This document shows positions 28,752 through 39,400 of a DNA stretch of 64,000 bases, one piece after another. The translations under genes were made by a program, and so were the position numbers. Origin of the DNA: Nostoc sp. FACHB-280. GTDB lineage: Bacteria; Cyanobacteriota; Cyanobacteriia; Cyanobacteriales; Nostocaceae. The notes below the pieces were generated by a model. The model saw only the letters and a list, made by a program, of their open reading frames with translations, had not been told where the DNA came from and made no database searches. Position 1 is the stretch's first letter. Every line of letters begins with the position of its first letter. The stretch is from contig NZ_JACJSD010000021.1 of NCBI RefSeq assembly GCF_014697615.1, forward strand, positions 41,572 to 105,571, in the 5' to 3' direction.

Positions 28752-29810
28752 ATGAAAACATCTGCGTGGTTATTAATACTTAGTTTGTCACTAACAGCTT
28801 GCAATGCACCTCAAAATACAACAGTGTCTCCTAATTCTGGTGATACTGGTGCGACTGCACAACCTGTTCAGAGTCAAACCAAAAGTAAACTAACTGTTGT
28901 GACAACAGTTGCACCGATCACGAATATTGTGAGTAATATTGCAGGCGATCGCACTCAAGTTAAAGGCATTATTCCTGAAGGTAGTGACTCTCACACTTTT
29001 GAACCGCGCCCTAGTGATGCTGATTTGTTATCCAAAGCTAATTTGATTATCGTCAATGGACTACGTTTAGAAGCCCCAACAGAAAAACTCGCAAAAACTT
29101 CTAAACCCAAAGAAACCAATATTTATGAACTTGGTAACAACACCATCACAGAAGCCCAATGGATTTATGATTTTAGCTTTCCTAAAGAAAAAGGAGACCC
29201 CAATCCTCATTTATGGGTAAACCCCAAATATGCAGAGGCTTACGCTAAATTAGCCGCCAAACAGTTAACTCAGTTAGATCCAGAAGGCAAAGAATACTAC
29301 GAGAAAAATTTAAATAACTACTTGCAACGCCTGAACGAATTAGACAAAGTTACCCGTGAAGTTGTGGCGAGTATTCCTGCTAAAAATCGCAAACTGTTAA
29401 CATATCACGACTCTTGGGCTTACTGGGCTAGAGAATATGGCTTTGAAGTCATCGGTGCAATTCAACCTTCCGATTTTAAAGAACCTTCTGCCCAAGATGT
29501 TGCTAAACTCATCGATCAAATTCGCAAAGTTGGTGTACCTGCAATTTTTGGTTCAGAAGTCTACCCTAGCAAAGTTGAAGAACAAATTGCCAGAGAAGCC
29601 AAAGTCAAAATAGCCAACACCTCTGATGATGAATTACCAGGAACGGGATCAGCTAATGCCATAGAAAATACTAATCCCCAACATACTTACATTGGCATGA
29701 TGGCAAATAACTTGCGAATCATTGCCGAAAATCTGGGGGGAAATCCTCAATTAGTTGACAAGCTAAATACTACCAATGTCGTCGGCCCAGCTACCACGGC
29801 TAATAAATAA
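28752..29810 (+). CDS. znuA: Zinc/manganese ABC transporter substrate-binding lipoprotein (TroA/ZnuA type)
   Basis: This periplasmic lipoprotein delivers a divalent metal to the importer encoded by the next genes. The signal peptide ends in the lipobox LTAC (Cys17), followed by a Ser/Thr linker. The four ligand positions of the cluster A-I family can be read: His in GSDSHTFEPRPSD, His in NPHLWVNPKYA, His in LTYHDSWAYWA and Asp in NTSDDELPG. This His-His-His-Asp set is that of TroA/zinc-type proteins rather than the His-His-Glu-Asp set of MntC/PsaA. A short His-rich loop, common in zinc chaperone-like ZnuA, is absent. Zinc is the likely metal, and manganese is not excluded. Confidence 0.85.
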   Translation: MKTSAWLLILSLSLTACNAPQNTTVSPNSGDTGATAQPVQSQTKSKLTVVTTVAPITNIVSNIAGDRTQVKGIIPEGSDSHTFEPRPSDADLLSKANLIIVNGLRLEAPTEKLAKTSKPKETNIYELGNNTITEAQWIYDFSFPKEKGDPNPHLWVNPKYAEAYAKLAAKQLTQLDPEGKEYYEKNLNNYLQRLNELDKVTREVVASIPAKNRKLLTYHDSWAYWAREYGFEVIGAIQPSDFKEPSAQDVAKLIDQIRKVGVPAIFGSEVYPSKVEEQIAREAKVKIANTSDDELPGTGSANAIENTNPQHTYIGMMANNLRIIAENLGGNPQLVDKLNTTNVVGPATTANK

Positions 29811-29828
29811 CAAAGTGTGGAGTGAGGA

Positions 29829-29930
29829 GTAGACAAAGTAGAGAGGGTAGACAAGGTAGAGGGGGTAGACAAGGTAGAAAGATTGCTTCCTTGTCTCCCT
29901 TGTCCCCCTTGTCTCCCTCATCCCCCACTT
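29829..29930. repeat. STRR block, similar to 16455-16585
   Basis: Units of GTAGACAAGGTAGAGGGG are followed by CCTTGTCTCCCTTGTCCCC units in complementary sense, ending beside the ATPase gene. The same order and spacing occur at 16455-16560. It separates the binding-protein gene from the ATPase gene within one cluster. Confidence 0.7.
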
Positions 29931-29960
29931 CACACTTCATACTTCAATTACTTCATTTGT

Positions 29961-30812
29961 ATGGAAACAATATTAGAAATTAAAAATCTTACCTGTGGTT
30001 TCCAAACTCAACCAGTGTTGACGAATGTCAATTTGAGCTTATATCCTGGGCAACTTTCTGGTTTAGTGGGGCCTTCTGGTAGCGGTAAAACTACTCTAAT
30101 TAAAGCCATATTAGGGTTAGTTAAACCTTGGGCGGGAGAAATTTGGTTTCGTGGAAAACGTTTAAAACCGGGAACCGCGCCGCCAAAAGTGGGTTATGTC
30201 CCGCAAGTAGAAACAGTAGATTGGAATTTTCCGGTAACTGCACTAGAAGTAGTGATGATGGGGCGTTATCGCAAACAGCAATTTTTACCTTGGTCATCAT
30301 ACCGCGATCGCGTAGCTGCCAAAGCTTTGTTAGAACGGGTAGGAGTAGCACACATCGCCAATCGCCCCATTGGTGAGTTATCTGGTGGACAACAGCAACG
30401 GGTATTTATTGCTAGGGCGCTAGTTGGTGAACCAGAAATTGTCCTTTTAGATGAACCAACCAGCAGTTCTGACTTACGGGTGCAGCACGAATTATTACAT
30501 TTGTTAGCGGAACTAAATCAACAAGGTTTAACAATTCTACTTTCTACCCATGACCTGAATTCGGTAGCGACTCATTTACCTTGGGTAGTGTGTTTTAATC
30601 ACAGTGTTATTGCCCAAGGTGAACCTAGTGATGTGTTTACACCTGCAATTTTAAAGCAGACATTTGGTGCAGAAATGGTGGTATTTCATCAAAGCGATCG
30701 CATTTTGATTGCTAACGCAGGTACTTCGTTACGCCATCAAATGCAAGACAATTTACCCGATATTCTCAGAAAAATTCCCTCAAGCCACAACGGACATAAT
30801 TCTAAATCTTAA
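29961..30812 (+). CDS. znuC: Metal ABC transporter ATP-binding protein
   Basis: This is the ATPase of the metal importer. Walker A is GPSGSGKTTLIKAIL, the Q-loop region is VGYVPQVETVDWNFPVTALEVVMMGRY (typical of the zinc/manganese group), the signature is LSGGQQQRVFIARAL, Walker B is IVLLDEPTSSSD, and the H-loop is STHD. I start at ATG 29961 (283 aa). The upstream extension of the frame from 29883 translates the STRR block into Pro/Cys-rich nonsense. The last 20 residues overlap the PIN-domain remnant in another frame and may not be original. The preceding lipoprotein gene and following permease gene complete the transporter. Confidence 0.9.
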   Translation: METILEIKNLTCGFQTQPVLTNVNLSLYPGQLSGLVGPSGSGKTTLIKAILGLVKPWAGEIWFRGKRLKPGTAPPKVGYVPQVETVDWNFPVTALEVVMMGRYRKQQFLPWSSYRDRVAAKALLERVGVAHIANRPIGELSGGQQQRVFIARALVGEPEIVLLDEPTSSSDLRVQHELLHLLAELNQQGLTILLSTHDLNSVATHLPWVVCFNHSVIAQGEPSDVFTPAILKQTFGAEMVVFHQSDRILIANAGTSLRHQMQDNLPDILRKIPSSHNGHNSKS

Positions 30813-30972
30813 AGTAGTAGCAATTAGCAAAATTAACCCGATTGTTAATTTACCATTTCATCATAAAGATCCCTTTGATCGGCTTTTAGTTGCTCAAGCA
30901 ATCACAGAAAAGATTCCGATCATTAGTGCAGATGCAGTTTTAGACAATTACGCAGTCACTCGTTATTGGTAA
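30805..30972 (+). pseudogene. Remnant of a VapC-type PIN-domain toxin
   Basis: In the +1 frame relative to the ATPase gene end, about 55 codons read NLKVVAISKINPIVNLPFHHKDPFDRLLVAQAITEKIPIISADAVLDNYAVTRYW (given here only as its recognisable parts): the block LPFHHKDPFDRLLVAQA and IPIISAD with a closing Tyr-Trp are the C-terminal third of PIN-domain proteins, with the conserved Asp residues. The first two thirds of a PIN domain and any antitoxin gene are missing. The frame can be extended upstream only through ATPase coding sequence, so this is a truncated relic rather than a working toxin. Confidence 0.7.
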
Positions 30973-31001
30973 ATACAATAACTACCAAACTTATTAAATA
31001 C

Positions 31002-31859
31002 ATGGAATTTCTACTTAAACCTTTTGCTTATGAATTTTTTAGCCGCGCTGTAATGGTTGGGATGATGGCGGGGCTATTGTGCGGTGTGATGGGTGTATAT
31101 ATTATTACTCGCCGGATGAGTTACATTGCTCATGGTCTTTCCCATGCTATTTTGGGTGGAGCAGTGTTGAGTTATGTTTTAGGGCTAAATTTTTATATTG
31201 GTTCGGGAATTTGGGGATTTGCTGCCGCTTTGCTCATCCAATATCTTACAGGGCGCAAAGTATATTCTGATGCTGCTATTGGAATTGTGACCACGGCGAG
31301 TTTTGCTTTGGGTGTCGCGGTAATTAGTACCTATCGCAAATTTAGCCAAAACTTTGAGGCGGCTTTATTTGGCAATGTCTTGGGTGTTTCTCCTACAGAT
31401 TTGTGGTTTGTGACGGTAGTATCGATTGTGATTTTAGGTTTAGTATTTGTGTTTTATCGCCCTTTGTTGTTTTGGTGTTTTGACAGAGAAGTAGCACAAG
31501 TGCATGGTGTCCCAGTAGTGGTGATGGATACGCTATTTGCTTTGATGCTGGCAACTTTGTTAGTCGCCACACTGAACGTTTTGGGAGTGACATTAATTAT
31601 CTCTGCGGTGGTGATTCCTGCTTCCATTGCCCGACTGTTGAGCGATCGCTTTGATTATATCATGATTATTTCCGGAATTTTAGGCGCAGCGATCGCATTT
31701 GTGGGAATTTACCTCAGCTACTACTTAGATATTGCGTCTGGTGCTAGTGTAGTTCTGCTATCCACCTTAATTTTTGCTAGTGTCTTACTGTGGAAAAGCC
31801 TTCAAAGTCGGCGTAAACGCTACTTACTACCTATTTCTACACAACATTATCAAGGGTAG
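31002..31859 (+). CDS. znuB: Metal ABC transporter permease (ABC-3 family)
   Basis: This is the membrane subunit of the zinc/manganese importer, with about eight helices in 285 residues. The family is recognised from the start MEFLLKPFAYEFFSRAVMVGMMAGLLCGVMGVYIITRRMSYIAHGLSHAILGGAVLSY (shown in part) and the loop VVMDTLFALMLATLLVATLNVLGVTLIISAVVIPASIARLL. ATG 31002 is preferred. The frame open from TTG 30966 begins inside the PIN remnant. It follows the ATPase gene after a 190-bp interval filled by that remnant. Together with the two genes upstream it makes a complete importer. Confidence 0.9.
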   Translation: MEFLLKPFAYEFFSRAVMVGMMAGLLCGVMGVYIITRRMSYIAHGLSHAILGGAVLSYVLGLNFYIGSGIWGFAAALLIQYLTGRKVYSDAAIGIVTTASFALGVAVISTYRKFSQNFEAALFGNVLGVSPTDLWFVTVVSIVILGLVFVFYRPLLFWCFDREVAQVHGVPVVVMDTLFALMLATLLVATLNVLGVTLIISAVVIPASIARLLSDRFDYIMIISGILGAAIAFVGIYLSYYLDIASGASVVLLSTLIFASVLLWKSLQSRRKRYLLPISTQHYQG

Positions 31860-31990
31860 TTTAGTAATTTTGTTTGATATACGAACAGCAGACTAGAGAG
31901 AAGGGGAAGACAAAGGAGACAAGGGAGACAAGGGAAAGAAATGTTTGTCAATTATTGAGGATTATTGTAGTAGTTTAATTTTTGCAGTGT

Positions 31991-32137
31991 CTACATTCAC
32001 AATGCAAGGCAACACATTATTAATGTGAGGTAATACATTTACAATGTGACAAAACACATTCAAAATGTGAAGTCATAAATAATTAATGTCAAACCACACA
32101 TTAACAATGTCAAGCGACGCATTCTGATTGTGGACTT
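31991..32137. repeat. Seven tandem 21-bp units with internal palindrome
   Basis: Units start at 31991, 32012, 32033, 32054, 32075, 32096 and 32117. Units 2, 4 and 6 are closest to the consensus ACACATTnnnAATGTGAnnnn (the last G is C in unit 6). Within each unit CACATT and AATGTG face each other across three bases. The exact 21-bp period (two helical turns) places every palindrome on the same face of the DNA. The array lies between the stops of two convergent genes (permease and SDR). No protein frame runs through it. Confidence 0.85.
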
Positions 32138-32246
32138 AGAACTCAGCATATCAACTCTTCAAACTAGAAATCTGGGGCTATACAAACCAAGCCTGCCTAG
32201 CCTATCGGCAACGACAAAGCCAAACGCAGGCTCATTATATTGCTCA

Positions 32247-33002
32247 TCACCCAGCCAGTATCCCGCCATCAACAGTTAAAGTGTGACCATTGACAAAATC
32301 TGTAGCATCAGCACATAGCCAAAGCACAGCATTAGCAATATCTTCTGGTTTACCTAAACGTCCGGCTGGGACAATATTTGCAAAAGCTTTAGTATTACCA
32401 CCACTAGCCTGATTAAGCATTTCGGTTTCGATTGGCCCTGGTGCGATCGCATTTATTCTAATTTTATAAGAGGCATATTCTAAAGCTGCGGCTTTTGTTA
32501 ACATCACCACGGCAGTTTTAGAAGCATCGTAAATTGATAAGCCCGGTGCTAAAGGACGAAAACCATTAATAGAAGCTGTATTGACAATTGCACCTCCATT
32601 ACCTTGGGCTAACATTTGGCTAATTTCGTGCTTCATACACAAAAATACACCCTTAACATTAACACCAAAAACTTTGTCGTAGTTTTGTTCTGTTTGTTCT
32701 GCCAACACAGCATTCTGTCCCAACATTCCAGCATTATTAAATGCGATGTCGAGTTTGCCAAACTTATCAACAACAGCAGCAATAGTGGCTTGTATATCTG
32801 CTTCTTGCGCCACATCAGCTTTGATAAACAAACCTTCACTACCTGCTTGATGAATTAAGCTCAGAGTTTCATTGCCTTCTTCGGCGCGTCTTCCCACAAC
32901 TGCAACTTTAGCACCAGCCTCAGCAAAAGCGATCGCAGTAGTGCGCCCAATTCCAGAAGTACCCCCAGTGACGAGGGCGACTTTGTTTGCTAAAGATTTC
33001 AT
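32247..33002 (-). CDS. Short-chain dehydrogenase/reductase (SDR)
   Basis: A classical SDR of 251 residues that reduces or oxidises a small carbonyl/alcohol substrate with NAD(P). The cofactor motif is VTGGTSGIGRTTA, NNAG is present at about residue 89, the catalytic Ser lies in NTASINGF, and the active-site YxxxK is in SIYDASKTA. The C-terminus ADATDFVNGHTLTVDGG is typical of the glucose-1-dehydrogenase-like group. The Arg-Arg after the second strand (VVGRRAEEG) suggests NADP preference. It diverges from an HxlR regulator gene 88 bp away, a frequent pairing in which the regulator controls the oxidoreductase. Confidence 0.93.
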   Translation of the reverse strand: MKSLANKVALVTGGTSGIGRTTAIAFAEAGAKVAVVGRRAEEGNETLSLIHQAGSEGLFIKADVAQEADIQATIAAVVDKFGKLDIAFNNAGMLGQNAVLAEQTEQNYDKVFGVNVKGVFLCMKHEISQMLAQGNGGAIVNTASINGFRPLAPGLSIYDASKTAVVMLTKAAALEYASYKIRINAIAPGPIETEMLNQASGGNTKAFANIVPAGRLGKPEDIANAVLWLCADATDFVNGHTLTVDGGILAG

Positions 33003-33090
33003 GCAAATTTCCCTGTTTTCACTCCTAAAGCAGTGTGCCTGATTTAGATTTTGCTTACAAGTAGGAACTTTCTGGTGATATAGTTACCTC

Positions 33091-33456
33091 ATGGTTCCCA
33101 AAGATGAACAAATCATTTTGAGTGCAGATTGTCCTGTGCGACAAATGCTCGATTTAGTAGGAGATAAATGGACACCGCCAGTCATGTATCTCTTATCTTC
33201 TGGTACCAAGCGATATACTGATTTTCAACGTCAAATTCCTGATGTATCAAAAAAAATGCTGACACAAACCCTCAGAAGGTTAGAGTCAGCCGGTGTTGTC
33301 GAACGAACTGTGTATCCAGTTGTGCCACCAAAGGTAGAATATAAACTCACACCCTTTGGTGAACAGCTAATTGAACCGATCGCTTCTTTGGCAGAATGGG
33401 CTTGGCAACATCAAGAAGATTTGCGACTAGTTGCAAAACGGCAAAATAATTTGTAA
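33091..33456 (+). CDS. HxlR family transcriptional regulator
   Basis: This winged-helix regulator of 121 residues has the HxlR pattern: CPVRQMLDLVGDKWTPPVMYLLSSGTKRYTDFQRQIPDVSKKMLTQTLRRLE (named here in part), with the N-terminal Cys that in some relatives senses aldehydes or oxidants. The wing follows with VVERTVYPVVPPKVEYKLTPFG. It is divergent from the SDR gene with an 88-bp shared promoter region, so it probably represses that gene and itself (inference). Its stop lies 18 bp before the stop of the large HstK-type gene on the other strand. Confidence 0.93.
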   Translation: MVPKDEQIILSADCPVRQMLDLVGDKWTPPVMYLLSSGTKRYTDFQRQIPDVSKKMLTQTLRRLESAGVVERTVYPVVPPKVEYKLTPFGEQLIEPIASLAEWAWQHQEDLRLVAKRQNNL

Positions 33457-33473
33457 TTCACATCAGGCAGAAG

Positions 33474-36400
33474 TTACTGTTCACAAATTGGCAGGTAGAT
33501 ACAAAACTCACTACCTTGACCCAACTGGGACTGTACTTCCAGTCTGCCACCATGTTTTTCTACCACAATTTGACGAGCGATCGCTAATCCTAAACCCGTG
33601 CCTTTACCTACAGCTTTGGTAGTAAATAAATGGTCAAAGATTTTCTCTTGTACTTCCTGTGTCATACCTTTGCCATTATCGCGGATACTGATATGTACCT
33701 GATTTGATATAACTTCAGTACGAATGGTAATGGTTTGGGGATTAGCTTCTAATTGTTTGAAGGATTGAGTTTGTGCCATTTCATCAAACATATCAATGGC
33801 ATTCGCCAGAAGATTCATAAATACTTGGTTTAATTGTCCAGGAAAGCATTCGATTGTGGGTAAATCGCCAAACTCTTGTATAACTTGAATTTCTGGACGG
33901 TGTTCATTGGCTTTGAGGCGATATTTCAGAATTAATAACGTGCTATCGATTCCCTCATGGAGATTGGCAGAGATTTTGTATTCGGTATCAGCACGAGAGA
34001 AAGTACGCAGACTTGTACTGATATTTGTGATCCGATCCGTTGCGCCTTTCATCGAATTGAGTAACTTGGGTAAGTCTTCTGAGAGAAATTCCAAGTCGAT
34101 TTTGTTGGCATTGTTTTGAATTACTTTGTCTGGGTTCGGGTACTGCTGTTGATAAAGAGTTAAATGTCCTAGTAAATCTTGTACATAGTCTTGGCCATTG
34201 CTGATACTGCCATTGAGGAAACCGATGGGGTTGTTGATTTCATGGGCAACCCCAGCCACCAGATTTCCTAGGGATGCCATTTTTTCACTTTGTAGTACTT
34301 GCAGTTGGGTATTTTGCAGTTCGATATCTGCTTGATGGCGTTCAATAGCAATACGGGCAAGATAGGTGGCAACTTCTATCAATTTGCGATCGTGCAGGGT
34401 AAAGTCACCAGCGACAGGCTGATACATAGCCAGAGTAGCCAACACCTGTCCTTCCGCACCTAAAATTGGCGTGGAAGCACAAGCCCGCAAACCAAAGTCT
34501 AAGGCGACTTGATAATTAGCCCACAGGGGATCGGTAGCAATATCTGTAACCGTGACAGATGCTTTGCAATAGGCAGCAGTTCCACAAGAGCCAACCTCTG
34601 GGCCAATTTTAATCCCATCAACTAAAGCATTATAGGCTGCGGGCAAGCTGGGTGCTGCACCACAACGTAATCGCCCTTCAGCATCAATCAGCAAAAAGGA
34701 ACAATAGGCCGGATGGTGGGCATGGCTTTCAATGTATCGGGCAGTTGCTTCTAAAATAGTGTTTAGGGAAACCCCTTGGGCAATCAAAGCCAAAATTTGC
34801 TGTTGTCCATGAGAAAGTGCCAAGACTTCTGCTAAATCCTGAGACTTTTGTTGAGCATCTTGAAGTGAGTGTTCCAACTGTTGATAAAGTCGGGCATTTT
34901 CCAGGGAAATGGCAGCTTGGGTGCAGAGGAAACTAAGAATTAAAATTCGCTCTTCAGTAAATACTTCACTGGTAAGTTGATTGTTGAGATATAAGATGCC
35001 AATTAAATGCCCTTGATGGAGAAGAGGCAAACATAGTAAGCTCTTGGGCTGGTGTTGTCTGAGATATTCCCCAATCACAGGTAAGCTGGTTTTCATATTG
35101 TCAATCACCACAACTTCTTGGGTGTTTTTGACGTAATGAATCAACTTTATTGGTACATGAGGATGATTAGTGAGTGGTTCAGCACATAGTTGCGTTTCAT
35201 GAGGAGTAGCCATTGCCCGCACTTGCCATTCTCCAGTCTCACTCAGCAACATCAAGGCACAGCGATCTGCGCCTGAGTTTTGCAGAATGATTTGGGTGAG
35301 TTGATGTAAAAGTTCATCAAATTGAATTGTGCTAGAAAGTCCTTGAGAGGCTTTGAGGATAGTGGCAAAATCAAGGGACTGGTTAATGTTGGTACTACTG
35401 GAACTCTTGCGATCGCTGTTATGACTAGATACAGTTAACGGCGAGATTGTTGCTAGGGTACTCAAAATATTCGTAGATGCTTCTGTCTGCTGCAAGATGG
35501 GACGAAGCAGATCGGGATAACGGGTTTCTAAGTCAGCAACTTTGGCTTTAGCTCCCCAGTGAGCATAACAGTAGTAGGCTTCTTGCATATAGGCTGCGGC
35601 GACTTTCTCTTTCCCCCAGTTGAGATAGAATTTAGCAGCGAGTTCATTAGCAAGGGCTTCTTCTTGGATGTAACTGTTGGCTTTAGCTTGAGAAATAGCT
35701 CGGTCGTAAAATTCTATTGCTGCGGCTTTATCACCTAAAACTCGATGTTTTTCCGCCTCCACCAAATAGAATCGATGCAACTGATTCATAGGTGCATAAT
35801 TTGCCCACTGTTGCATAATTTGTTGATTTTCTGCTACCTGCTGTAAAATCTCCGGTTGTTGTGTGGGTGATGCGGTAGGAAATAAAGCGAGTTGCACTAA
35901 AGAATCATACCAGTTGAGCAATGAGATGTTAGTCATTGCATATCCTAAACCGGAATATTGACATTGTTTAGCTTTAATCGCATATTCTACTGCCAAATCT
36001 AGGACTTGAAACAGATAACAAAGCATCAGTTTGTTGACACAAAAATGCCACAAACTATTAGGGTCACTACTTTGCTCATTTAATACCAGCGTTGACTTCT
36101 CATCATAGGCTGTACCAACTAATTCCCAAGGTGCAGCTGTTGGCTCGATTAAATTCAAGACTATTTGGTGATAAATATTGTGATAATTTAGTGTTGCTTG
36201 TTTGTGAATTTTGGCTAAAGCTGCACTATAAATCGCCAATTCATTCGCTAGTGTAGTTAATTCTTGACCAGCAACATAAGCGTGGTAGCAATAAACAGAT
36301 GCACCGTGACAGGCAAAAGCTAAGTCTCCTATCTCTAAACCTCTGGTATAGGCTTGCAGCATGGGCTTGAGGGTAGCTCTTAGAGGTTCTTTCCAATGGG

Positions 36401-39400
36401 TGATAAAACCATGAACAACTACTAGAACTCTCGCTTCATATTCATGGTTTGAAAACTTGGAAAGCAGTTGCAAGGCTAACTGACCAAATTCATAACCTTG
36501 GGGGATACTGTTTGACTGACCACTCAGCATCAGTCCATACCCTGAATAAACAAAGGCACTGGCGGAGGTATTACCGTATTTGATGGATAGAAGCACTTCC
36601 TTCGGCACTAGCAAGCGGTGGAGTTCCGGTTTTCCGAGATAAGCAGGGGTGTCTACTTTAACTAAGACACGCAAGGCGGCGCGTAATTCCAGCTGCTGCA
36701 TTTCTGGTAAATCAGCTAACTCAGCTACTGTTTTATCACTGAGAAGAGCTTGAATTTCCTGTAAACCCACAAAGAAATCTTCATCTGTCGGTTCTGGGGG
36801 AAACTCAATGCCAATTGGCCGCAAAAATTGCATGGCTGTATCAATAGCGGCCAAGAACTGACTTTGGATTGTGTAGGATTCAATTTTGACTTCGTAGACT
36901 TTGGCTGTATCAATGATTGCTTTGGCTTGTTGTAAAACTTCCTGAGCAAAGTTTTCCATTAAGTCTAGTTCGCCACTGAGATAACTGGCTTCGGTCGCTT
37001 CGTTATATAAGCTTAAGGTGAAATTATAGTCAGATTGCCAAGGGTTGGTGGGTAGTAAATCAATACTGATTTTTAGGTAAGCTAGTGCAGCATCATAGGC
37101 CGTTGATACTTTAGCTTTTTTGCCAGCAATAAAGTTTAATCGGGATAGTTGATGGCGTTCTTGTGGTTCACGGAATTGTTCAATGCCAATATTTAATTGA
37201 TTAGCGATCGCAAAAGCCTGTTCTTCTAGTTCTGCTTCTGGAGTATTTGACCACAGTAAACGACCGATTTTGATATGGGTGGTCTGTTTTTGGTCTTCTG
37301 GGATTAATGAGTAAGCCGCTTGTTGGACGCGATCGTGCAGAAACCGATAATTGAGGGTTTGTTGGGATGTCTTCTGATTCGCCTCACTATCTCCCAAATA
37401 AAATTTGTAAATATCGCTTTGGGGCATAACTAAACCTTCTTGCAAAGCTTTCCACAGCGACGTTGCTACTTCTGTTTGGGATTGTTCGGAAACAATCGCT
37501 AAGTTTGCTAAATCAAACTGAGCGCCAATGCAAGCAGCCAGTTTCAAAATATCTTGCGTCGATTTCGGTAGCTTTTGTAGCTGTAAGGCCATAAATTCCA
37601 CCACATCATCCGTCAATGCAGCATCCCGGACTTGCACAATATCACACTGCCAATGTCCGGCATGATAATCGAAGGTAATTAACTGGTCTTGATGCAGTGC
37701 TTTAAGAAACTGAGTGGCAAAAAAAGGATTACCTTGAGTTTTCTGTATAACTAGTTCCGTCAGTGGTTCTACTACGACTTCCTGAGTATGAAGCGTATCG
37801 GCAATTAGATGATTGAGAGTGGGATGACTGAGGGTTTGCAGGGTAATGGTATTTATCGTTGCTCCGGCTTTCTCCATGCTCTCTAAGGTCAACATTAATG
37901 GATGAGCCGCAGAAACTTCATTATCTCGATAAGCACCCATTAGCAACAAATAGCCAGTTTTTGTTTCCGCCATCAACACCTGAATCAAGTTCAGAGAAGC
38001 TGAATCTGCCCACTGCAAATCATCAATAAATATCACTAATGGGTGTTGGGGCTGGGTGAAGACTTGAATAAACTTTTGGAATAGTAAATTAAATCGGTTT
38101 TGGGCTGCTGTTCCAGATAATTCCGGTGCGGGGGGTTGAGAGCCAATGATGCGTTCTAGTTCAGGAATCAGTTCAATAATGACTTGGGCGTTGTCTCCTA
38201 AAGCTTCCAGAATCAGGGTTTTCCAGGTTTGTAATTGGGCATCACTTTCACTGAGTAATTGCCCAACTAAGTCTCGAAAGGCTTGTACAAAAGCGGAAAA
38301 GGGAATGTTGCGATTAAATTGGTCAAACTTACCTTTGATGAAATAACCGCGTTGCCGCACAATGGGTTTATGGACTTCATTAATTACAGCAGTTTTACCA
38401 ATCCCGGAAAAACCCGCTACGAGCATTAATTCTGTAGTCCCGACAGCTACCCTCTCAAAGGCATCGAGTAAGACTTGCACTTCTTTTTCCCGACCGTAGA
38501 GTTTTTCGGGGATGATGAAGCGATCGCTCAAATCTCTCTGTCCTAGCTTAAATTCCGTAATTGTGCCTATTTCTTTCCACTGACATAAACAATTTTCCAG
38601 ATCATATTTAAGTCCCAACGCACTCTGATAACGGTCTTCGGCATTTTTCGCCATGAGTTTAGCCACAATTGCAGCTACCATCGGCGGTACATCGGAATTG
38701 ACCTGATTTACCGACATCGGCACTTGAGCAATGTGACAATGAAGCAATTCCAACGGGTCTTCACTGACAAATGGCAATTGTCTAGTTAATAACTGATAGA
38801 GTGTGACACCCAAAGCATAGAAATCTGCTCGGTAATCAATCCCCCGATTCATTCGTCCGGTTTGTTCTGGTGCAAGGTAAGCCAGAGTCCCTTCTAACAC
38901 ATTAGGACTTTGGATAGTTTGGGTTTCTTTGGGTAACAGGGAAGCAATACTGAAGTCGATGAGTTGTACTTGTTTTGAGTCGGGGTGGATGAGAATGTTG
39001 GCTGGCTTAATGTCTTTATGGATGACTCGATGTTGATGCAGGTGATGGAGAATCTCTGCTAGTTGAATGGCAATAACCAGCGTCTCATTCAGTGAGAGGG
39101 GCTGTTGTTGGAGGTACTGCTCTAAAGAAATACTGCCAAAGTCTTCCATCACTAACGCATAACTGTTCCCCACAGATTCCAGACTCAAGGGTTGAACAAT
39201 GCCTGCGATTGGCAGATTTTTGGTGACGGTATATTGATTGCGAAATTGTACAAGTTCACTAAAGCTAGGATAATCCTGATGCAGCACCTTAATCACTACT
39301 GGGCGCTGTGTATCTCTTTGTACTGCACGATACACAATTGTTCTTTTTCCTCCGTAGATTTGCTCAAGGAACTGATAACCCGAAGGCTGCAAAAGCGATT

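Noticed and set aside
28692..28774. Short leader peptide after AGGAGG, overlapping the znuA start
   Set aside because: The spacing from AGGAGG to ATG 28715 is 17 bases, too long, and the frame has no recognisable regulatory codons.
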